Assembly (NCBI GenBank): GCA_961205875.1
Contig: OY540819.1
Span: 436,501 to 500,500 of the forward strand
DNA: 64,000 bases
Direction of reading: 5' to 3'
DNA from: Sialis fuliginosa
Lineage: Eukaryota > Arthropoda > Insecta > Megaloptera > Sialidae
Shown piece after piece: positions 56,130 through 64,000 of the stretch. The notes below the pieces were generated by a model that was given only the letters and a program-made list of their open reading frames with translations, did no database searches and was not told the origin of the DNA. Each line of letters starts with the position of its first letter. The first letter of the stretch is position 1. The translations under genes were made by a program, and so were the position numbers.

Positions 56130-58250
56130 TCCAGTAATTTTAGATATAAATGTACCCAATCTGGTAAAAAAATAGCAGTTAGTTGAATTTTTGTATACAC
56201 CTTCGTTGCAGTGTTATAAATAACATGTAAAAAGTCCCCAACGATATCGTGTCGGCGTTGCGAGATATTGAAGGTCTAACGTGACGAAAAACGGTTATTC
56301 GCGAATATCTCGCTTCCTATGACTTGGGGGTTAATGTGTATTATTAAATTCTTAAGAAAAATGACCTTTTCCATTTTTTTTTAAAAACAACCGTTCTCGT
56401 GGTAGAGCGCGGAGAAAGTATGGCTATATATTTGCATACGGTATGACGCACTCTATGGCAATTGACTATTTGCATATGACTATTTCTAGGTGAAAAAATT
56501 ACAGGACAAAAATTAAATACTAGCAAATAATCTATAAGGTGTGTCATTGGGATATATTAAAAAAACATTTTTAATCAATTTTAATCACATTTAGTAGAAT
56601 GAAAAATTACCATTCCAATTTTGTGTTCAAAAAGCTTTTGAAAAGTTATTTAATGATTTTACTAAAATAAGCTTTGGACATATTGAGTAGAAAAGAGAAA
56701 AAAAATGTGTTAAATTGACCTGCATTTTACAATAGGTACATCAAAAATTAAAAAATCGAAAAAAAAATTATTTAATTATAAATTGCACCCTTTTTGAAGT
56801 TGTATGTGTACTTATGTTATAAATATAACTAAATAGTAAAATTATAAATATTTTTAGGCTACAAACATGTTTTTTATTATTTTTTTGCTAGAAAAACTTC
56901 TATTCATACTACCGAAGGATCTCTTGATAGCTCCTATTTGATATGCAAACCTTCAAATAAAATAAAAAAATTAAAATAGATTCACCATAAAATTTTGAAT
57001 AATAAACAACCAATTATTTTTTACTAAATTTTATATTTTCCGTGTAATGGGAAGCCAAAATCAACGAATATTGGACGATAACAAGAAAATTGGTGTCTGC
57101 GCGATTCTTTTTTGTTTTATAAAATAAGGACTGCATCGAGATAGGAACATGAAATTCGGTATTATTGTACATTAAACTCTCCTCTTCAAAAACAGATGTA
57201 ACGCCACTATCAATTCTTATTCGGTCCTAGTTTTATTAAACAAAAAAGAATCGCGCGGACACCAATTTTCTTGTTATCGTCCAATATTCGTTGATTTTGG
57301 CTTCCCATTACACGGAAAATATAAAATTTAGTAAAAAATAATTGATTGTTTATTATTCAAAATTTTATGGCGAATCTATTTTTAATTATTTTTTTTAATT
57401 TGAAGGTTTGCATATCAAATAGGAGCTATCAAGAGATCCTGCGGTAGTATGAATAGAAGTTTTTCTAGCAAAAAAATAATAAAAAACATGTTTGTAGCCT
57501 AAAAATATTTATAATTTTACTATTTAGTCATATTTATAACATAAGTACACATAAAACTTTAAAAAGGGTGCATTTTACAATAAAATAAATTTTTTTTCGA
57601 TTTTTTAATTTTTGACGTACCTATTGATAAATGCAGGTCAGTTTAACACATTTTCTCTCTCTTTTCTACTTAATATGCCCAAAGCTTATTTTAGTAGAAC
57701 CATTAAATAACTTTACAAAAGCTTAGGTGTAGATTTTGAATACAAAATTGAACAAGAATGGTAATTTTCCATAAATCGCTATGTTTGTAGTTCTACTAAA
57801 TGTGATTAAAATTGATTAAAAATGTTTTTTTAATATATTCGATGACACACCTTATAGATTATTTACTACTCTTTAATTTTTGTCCTGTAATTTTTTTTTA
57901 TTTAGAAATAGTCATATGCAAATAGTCAATTGCCATAGAGTGCGTCATACCGTATGCAAATATATAACCATACTTTCTCCGCGCTCTACCACGAGAACGG
58001 TTGTTTTTAAAAAAAAAATGGAAAAGGTCTTTTTTCGTAAGAATTTAATAATACACCGTTTATATAATAACCCTCATTGACCCCCGAGTCATAGGAAGCG
58101 AGATATTCGCGAATAACCGTTTTTCGTCACGTTAGACCTTCAATATCTCGCAACGTCGGCATGATATCGTTGGGGACTTTTTACATGTTATTTATAACAC
58201 TGTAACGAAGGTGTTTACAAAAATTCAGCTAACTGCTATTTTTTTCGCAG
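56130..58250. mobile_element. 2.1-kb palindrome, family P
   Basis: Left end TAGTCCAGTAATTTTAGAT. Arms pair from about 56166 to 57124 and from about 57216 to 58247, with blocks such as CCCCAACGATATCGTG, CGCGAATATCTCGCTTCCTA and CACCAATTTTCTTGTTATCG. The right terminal tens of bases do not match the left end, so it may be truncated. P and Q share internal phrases (GATAGCTC-TATTTG-TAT-CAAACCTTC). Non-coding. Confidence 0.75.
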
Positions 58251-59541
58251 AAATATTCCTTTACAAAGATTTATCTCAATTTGCTTTAGAAATCATCATT
58301 GGTTTTTTACAACCGCTATTTACTTTGACATATTAAATGTCATTTTGACGTTTGCATAACAGAAAAAAATAGATTTAGAATGAAATTGCCAAAAAATTAA
58401 AAATATACGAAAAAATAATCAGGCGCGGACGGAAAAATGTCGAATGAATATTTTTAAATATAATTGTATAAAAATTAAATGGTTAACCAATGGCAGTTCA
58501 TGAGAATACTTTATCGGTTATTTTTTATCACGCTTGTAAGAACATTGCAGACTTGCATGACTATGAGATTATAATCTTTGACGTATGTTTTGATTGATAT
58601 TAATATAAATTTTACTATTGTAACTATAATTCTATTTTTCGTTAAAATTACGTGGTGCCCTTTTGGCACCTCTAAACTCCTTTCTATTGTGTCTGAACAA
58701 GGACCCTCCCAGTGTTTCTCAACCGGGAGTACAGAAATCGTGTGAAAGGGGTCATTGAGTTTGTTAACTGACTGATAGTAGTTAAATATATTGGTAAATC
58801 AATAAAATAACTTACATTTTGATTTGCTTTTTTGAATATTTTTCAATTATAATGAAGTATTCAAAAACTATTTTTAGAAATAGAACTACTGTAATTATTC
58901 ACATTGATTTGTGAGTGTACCAAAATTAATATTCAGATATTTTTGACAGTTTGAGAGAAAAAACTCAACTTTGTATAGTAAGGTATAGTCGCCAAATATC
59001 GTTCCCTTTTTTATAATCCTATATGTTTTCCATATTTTTAGAGATAAATCAAAAATAAAATATTGGTATGGAGAACCATACATGACTTCCATGTTCTTTA
59101 ATATCTTTTTAAATAATTTTTAATGTATGAAAAATTTCAATAAGATTTGTCAGAAATAAAACTTACCTTTGTATAATAATATATGTATTAGTTTTCTAAA
59201 GTCCTATATAATACTAATCTGCTAATTTTAAATTAATTGCATTTGTTTCCAATTCAAGGGAACATGAAAGGCAACAAATTCAAATTTTGAGGGTGGTTTT
59301 CACCCCTTCATTGTCTGTTTAGAGACGTATAAAAATAAGGGTCCCTTAGGTTCGATTGAACTACAAGTGTTTCAAGTATTACCAAAATTAGTGAGATAAT
59401 ACTCGCAACGTTAATTTTTTAGATGATAATAGGTACAAAATTTCGAATCAATAACGAAAGAAAATTCTACATCCAGACAAACACACAGACACGCGCATAG
59501 CCACCATGCGGAAATCAACTATTTATTACGTTTTGAAGGTA
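58251..59541. other. No gene; XKR intron 1
   Basis: AT-rich; small frames on both strands are not credible. The 59280-59520 part (TTTTCACCCCTTCATTGTCT; CACACAGACACGCGC) looks like a degenerate repeat. Confidence 0.4.
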
Positions 59542-60256
59542 CAGTCGGGACTCGTTTATTGTAACGCTCGTTTATATTCAACTCTCGTTTATCGTAAATG
59601 CGGACTTTCGTTTATTGTAAATTTTTTCTCCTCCTTCACCTCCCACCATTCTCGAGTCATGGCGTAAACGAACATATTTTTGAAATTTTTGTAGAATTAA
59701 TTAGAGATATTTATCACCGTCGTCACTCGTCACCTTGCTCATATTCGAAATTAAAAGTAAAGTAAAATTATTTCACTATCACGACTAACTATTAACGATA
59801 AATATTAAATACCAAGGTTTACATACATAGTCTCTATAGCTCCTTGACCAATCAGCGTTGGCGCGGGATTTCAAGTCACCACGAAGATGTATTCAAATGT
59901 TTGACATCTCAGAACGTATTGCCAACTTAAGAATAGTAAAAATGACACTTCCCGAATAGATAAAATTGTCTGTGATAGCTTTTTCATGATTTTGCAATGT
60001 CGAATTTGTACTTCTTTGATTGTATATGTTGTTAAAATATCAAAAAATACGAAGACAAGAATAAATAAAGGATTTCTTGTATTTGATATTCTATTATACA
60101 TTTATAACATTTGAATACATCTTCGTGGTGATGTCAATTCCCGCGCCAACGCTGATTGGTCAAGGATCTACACATAACTTGGTGTGAGCCCCTCTCGACT
60201 TAAAATAAACGCGCGTCATATGATTCAGAAGGTTTAAAATAAATGAGTCCCGACTG
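59542..60256. mobile_element. Pogo-like MITE with CAGTCGGGACTC ends
   Basis: TA|CAGTCGGGACTCGTTTATT at the left and AATAAATGAGTCCCGACTG|TA at the right. Four CTCGTTTAT-type motifs follow the left end. The terminal CAGTCG..CTCG and TA target suit pogo/Tigger. Another MITE is nested inside. Confidence 0.75.
59812..60183. mobile_element. Palindromic MITE nested in the pogo-like MITE
   Basis: CCTTGACCAATCAGCGTTGG, CGCGGG and CACGAAGATGTATTCAAATG at the left mirror the right half. Related single-arm sequence is at 10847-11028. Confidence 0.7.
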
Positions 60257-61432
60257 TAGTACAATTAAAATTTGTTCTTATCTCGGACACGATTTTTGAC
60301 GGTATTATAATATTTCCATTTTTATCAAAACATGGAAGTAAAAAGCAGTATTATCAACGATTTATACCCCTATTTGAAATTGTTATCAAACTTACCAATC
60401 AGTTTGGCTATACTTTGTAAGCTTAGCTTAAACAAAACAAAAAAAAATCGTCTCCGGAGACGATATTAGGGTTATGTTCATTATCACATAATCATCGTAT
60501 CATTTTCATCACAAAACAATAGAAAATATTATGAAAAATATATATACTTCAGGTTTAAAAGTCTTAAATTGAAAAATAAGTCCTTAAGGCAGAGCATATA
60601 AATATAGGTCCCGGATTTTCTACGATGTTGATGGTTCTACGATGGGTATTGGTTGAACTGGTCTACTTGAAAATAAAACAAATTTATTGAAAAAAAAAAA
60701 AAATTGTTACAAACAGTTAAACGGTAACGATAATAATGTTTCCTTATAATATCGTCCACGGGACGATATTAAGCAAGCGTTGGGGGACGATATTTGGAAT
60801 TTGAATATTTTTTAAATTAAACGGATGCATAACCTCAACTTTTTTGTATCGTCATTCATCATTAGAAATAACAAAAGATATATTAAGATTTTAAGTTAAC
60901 TACAATGTATATATCCAACATTACTGTAATCAAGAGATATTTCATGAAAAACCTAATCTTGTACCTTTTTTTCTTTTCTTAAAAACAAAAAGTAGATTTG
61001 AGCTGTCACCTTCGAAATTACGAAAATGGCCGTGAAACGTCAAACATTTTTAGTTCCAGAAACTGATTTAAGCTGTGTCGGGTTATTTTACGAGATAGAC
61101 AAGGGGACGAAATTAGGTGACTTTACCTTGAATAAAATAGTATTAACTTAAAATTAAAATTGAAAATTTATTAAAATAGCATAATTTTATTTTAATTACA
61201 GGGTCCACTGAATTAAACATCATTTCAAGGAGTCCCAATTAGTAAAAAAGGGCGTTTGTATATTGTATTAAACCACAGAGGTCCATTGTTGTTAATAGGC
61301 TGTATTACCTCCTTGTTCTACATTTACACAACAAGCACCGCTTTAACTAAATGACAATATACGATGTGCTGTAGAATGTTGTATAAACTCATTTATTATT
61401 AGTGTAAAAGTGTTATTATTGTTTGTACTTAC
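60257..61432. other. No gene; XKR intron 1 near exon 1
   Basis: Includes a perfect 18-bp palindrome (ATCGTCTCCGGAGACGAT, 60447-60464) and related GACGATATT phrases near 60757-60795. The exon-1 donor is at its upper end (61432-61431). Confidence 0.45.
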
Positions 61433-62313
61433 ATTAGATATAACCAGTATGTGGTGAACAACGCCGGCCCCCACACAAATATCATAGTTAAAGTCCCGTA
61501 GAGATATTGTTCACTTAGAAAGTACTGAGCCATTAGCCACATGTCAGTGCCTACATCAAATGCACTGAAAATGATTGCTATTAGCAATGCACAGTACATT
61601 TCCACACGAGATAATTTAGAGAACCCATCAGATTCTTGTTTAGTTAAATATGTTATAAACCATAACATTTTACCATAACACAGTAACTCTTTGTCAACTT
61701 GTTGTTCGCTAGTTTGTTCAACGGTCACTGTTTCTTTACCAGCGTTCAATAGTGCTGTTTGTTCTGAAGATTGTACTGCAATGCTCTTTCCTTGTATTTC
61801 TTCAATTTTACGTACAAAATTAGCCACTTTCTCACGGTGTTCTTCAATAGTTATTGAGAGTTGTGTTGTGTTGTGTACATCTACATAGTGGTCAAGTTTG
61901 CTGCAAACATCTTCAATGATATTATAGATGTTAGATATTTCATCTTCAATATCATGCAACAACATTGCTAGTCCTACATCTACATTTGTATTGGAGTTTT
62001 CACTAATTAAGCATTCAACGATTGTTTTTCTGTTGTTCAGTTCCTTGTAAATACCAATCATTTCTGTTAAGAGTTTACGAATATCTTCGCTGTTTCTACC
62101 GTTGTAGAAAAATTTAAACCTAGCTATTCTGTCACGGATTCTTAACATTAATGTTTGTTCTTTACTTTTCTTATTATTTTCTTCATAATTCGAAGCTGAA
62201 GCCACGTTCACATTATCACTAGCATTGCCATGTATATTTATATTTACGTAAACATGCTGAGCTGCGTTTTGATCTTCATTCCTGCTTACCTGTTCTTCTA
62301 TGAAAACTTCCAT
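61433..62313 (-). CDS. XK-related protein, exon 1 (N-terminal)
   Basis: Start ATG in AACCATGG, a good eukaryotic context. 293 codons plus two bases (AT) that complete Met with exon 2; donor CTAAT|GTAAGTAC. The first about 240 residues are hydrophilic, with Asn/Glu-rich and helical segments (MLLHDIEDEISNIYNIIED; EEHREKVANFVRKIEEIQ) and no membrane span. Then come the first two spans: VEMYCALLIAIIFSAFDVG with DVGTDMWLMAQYFL, and TMIFVWGPALFTTYWLYLM. The D-x-G-(S/T)-D-x-W motif at this place is the XK family hallmark. Some XK relatives (CED-8, vertebrate XKR4/8/9) are plasma-membrane phospholipid scramblases activated by caspases; no caspase site is claimed here. The long soluble N-terminus is unusual for the family. 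Confidence 0.85.
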
Positions 62314-63341
62314 GGTTATTAAAATGATTAGAATTACTCAAGATAAAAAAAATACAATAAATATAAATTGTATTTCAACAATGTTTCAAATACATACTAA
62401 TAATAATAATAAGTTATTGTTTTTATAATCACACAAATACACTTTTTTCTACCAACGGAATAAATTACTGCAAATAACTTGCTTGTTCTGAATAAACTGG
62501 CGACATAGAATTCGCAAAGACTGCGGTGTGGCATATTCATGTTAGCTACACTGTTTTGTTCAAGTTAAAAAAAATTACGTGACAAAAACATACAGGAGTG
62601 GGGACGATAGTGAATCAGCTAGCAACAACACATCCTATTGACAATGAGATTTGAGACAGCTAGCAATGGCGACCTTGGTTAGATGTATACATGAATTATG
62701 TTTTTCGATGAGAAATTATCTTTTAAAAAAAATCTTTTTATTATAATATTGTACAATGCTTATTGCTAGGTGGTATGCTTGAGAATAATCTTGCAGAAGA
62801 GGATAACAGTTTGCATGAGTTACTCTGTCATCATTTTTTACAATTCTTTGAATGTAATATAATACATTTCGCGCGCCGGATGGAGCGATGATAACAATGT
62901 GGTAAATTTATAAGTATTTATATTATACAGGGTAGTTCAATAGTGCGTCCGGCTTTCCTAGCGCACTTCCTGTAGGAGATAGAAAAAAAAGTTTGGTACA
63001 TAATATTATTGGTTTGAAAAGATCAACGTCGTAAAATTATTTTCAACATTTCCCATTTTTGCAGTATAACAAAAACAAAGATTTTTTTAAATGGAATACC
63101 CTATAACGTTTTATGTCGTCCGATGTCATTTTTTAACCTCTACATTAACGTCTGTTCATTTTTTATTTTGGTGACAGTGTTGCCAAATTAAAATTTTTTT
63201 CCGAAAAATAATCCATATTCAGGTTCGACTATAAAAAATCGTAGCGACCTCGTTTTTTTTTGAAGTGATGAATTTTTTTAGCAATAATGTTAGTCCAGGT
63301 AAAGAGCAACATTTTGGTAATAAACAATTTTAATTTAGTTG
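62314..63341. other. 5' flank of the XK-related gene
   Basis: Contains the presumed promoter and 5' UTR; no TATA box or initiator is assigned with confidence. At 62936 a repeat end TATACAGGGTAGTTC begins, like those of the CAGGGTG palindromes. Confidence 0.4.
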
Positions 63342-63343
63342 TA

Positions 63344-64000
63344 CAGGGTGTTAATAAAAAAATGCCAAAGTTTGCAATCTTCAAAATGATAAAACTCATT
63401 TTTTTCAAATGTGACTACCCTTTTTTTATTTCACTATTCGATGGGTTTTTTTCTCCTTTTCAATTTGTATAGGAAATATCTTATCTCTAAACCCCATACT
63501 TTCTGAGATATTCAATAATTTTCACAAAAGTAACCATTTCACCATGTTTTTATGCACCGAAGTAGGCCAAACAAATGCAAAACAAATGTGAAACAATTAC
63601 AAAACAAATGCCCGTGAATTGATTTGTGCTTAGATCAAAATGGAAGACATTTCGAACATTTATTGTAGTCTTTTATCTTTTATATGTATTTTCAATTTTG
63701 TTAATTGTCATAGTTTTTTGAATAAAATAAATAATTTTATTACACAAGTATTATCCGTTTTAATTATAAAATTTAATCAAATGTTACATTGATACTTAAG
63801 TACTAACATTTTTGCATTTCTTTTGCATCAGCACAGCCTACTTCGGTGCATAAAAACGTGGTGAAATGGTTACTTTTGTGAAAATTATTGAAAATCTCAG
63901 AAAGTAAGGGGTTTAGACATAAGATATTTCCTATACAAATTAAAAAGGAGAAAAAAACCCATCGAATAGTGAAATAAAAAAAGGGTAGTCACATTTGAAA
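63344..64000. mobile_element. Palindromic element cut by the window edge
   Basis: TA|CAGGGTGTTAAT begins the left arm. 63404-63572 (GTGACTACCC; CATCGAATAGTG complement; TTTATGCACCGAAGTA) pairs with 63829-64000 in reverse. The loop holds short CAAATGCAAAAC repeats. The right terminus lies outside the window. Confidence 0.7.

Noticed and set aside
1-64000. tRNA or rRNA genes
   Set aside because: I found no cloverleaf with plausible A and B boxes and no rRNA-like conserved stretch.

Overview
This is nuclear DNA of an arthropod, most likely an insect and possibly a hemipteran. The evidence is an AT-rich background, long spliceosomal introns with GT-AG sites, C2H2 zinc-finger arrays with HKLTHTNE-type linkers, an XK-related membrane protein gene, and insect-type gypsy, copia, LINE, pogo and hAT elements. 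The order-level assignment is inference. I see no prokaryotic operon, CRISPR array or tRNA.

Host genes are sparse. (1) An XK-related (CED-8/XKR family) gene lies on the minus strand over 40268-62313. Its three exons join exactly in phase (61433-62313, 44715-44989, 40268-40704) to give about 530 residues. Intron 1 is about 16.4 kb, intron 2 about 4.0 kb, and both are full of transposons. (2) A nine-finger C2H2 gene is on the minus strand (exons 21249-21341 and 19450-20376). (3) A divergent paralogue on the plus strand (exon 25951-26124, finger exon 29907-31070) is broken by two frameshifts and a nonsense codon. A zinc-finger relic is also present at 11873-12006.

The rest is mobile DNA. 0-7 kb: palindromic MITEs and a 3.8-kb foldback element (3089-6931) whose arms carry 15-16-bp and about 408-bp tandem repeats. 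7-19 kb: a LINE relic; a dispersed repeat ('R') interrupted in one copy by a 729-bp insertion and a copia-like 5' LTR plus gag, and in another by a nearly intact Ty3/gypsy element (12446-18505, TSD ACTA). 22-26 kb: a TA-flanked element with perfect inverted ends, and a hAT-type element (8-bp TSD) holding a nested 1.5-kb palindrome. 26-40 kb: several MITEs, a 3.33-kb palindrome (32372-35703), and gag relics. 40-62 kb (XKR introns): a hAT element at the intron-2 splice donor with a LINE inside it; then an outer palindrome (45143-54624) interrupted by a second, inverted copy of the 3.33-kb palindrome (46227-53488), itself interrupted by an apparently intact pogo/Tigger transposon (46719-50648); then another 2.1-kb palindrome and nested MITEs. 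The right edge cuts a further palindrome.

The most unusual aspect is the set of long, near-perfect palindromic elements. Three families (here O, P and Q) share termini beginning TAGTCC or TAGACC. Q and O insertions appear to have 3-bp target duplications, and none carries a recognisable transposase. Two are inside introns of a host gene and would transcribe as long hairpins. I propose these as a possible undescribed group of foldback elements. Boundaries come from comparing paralogous filled and empty sites inside the window; all family names rest on motif recognition without database searches.
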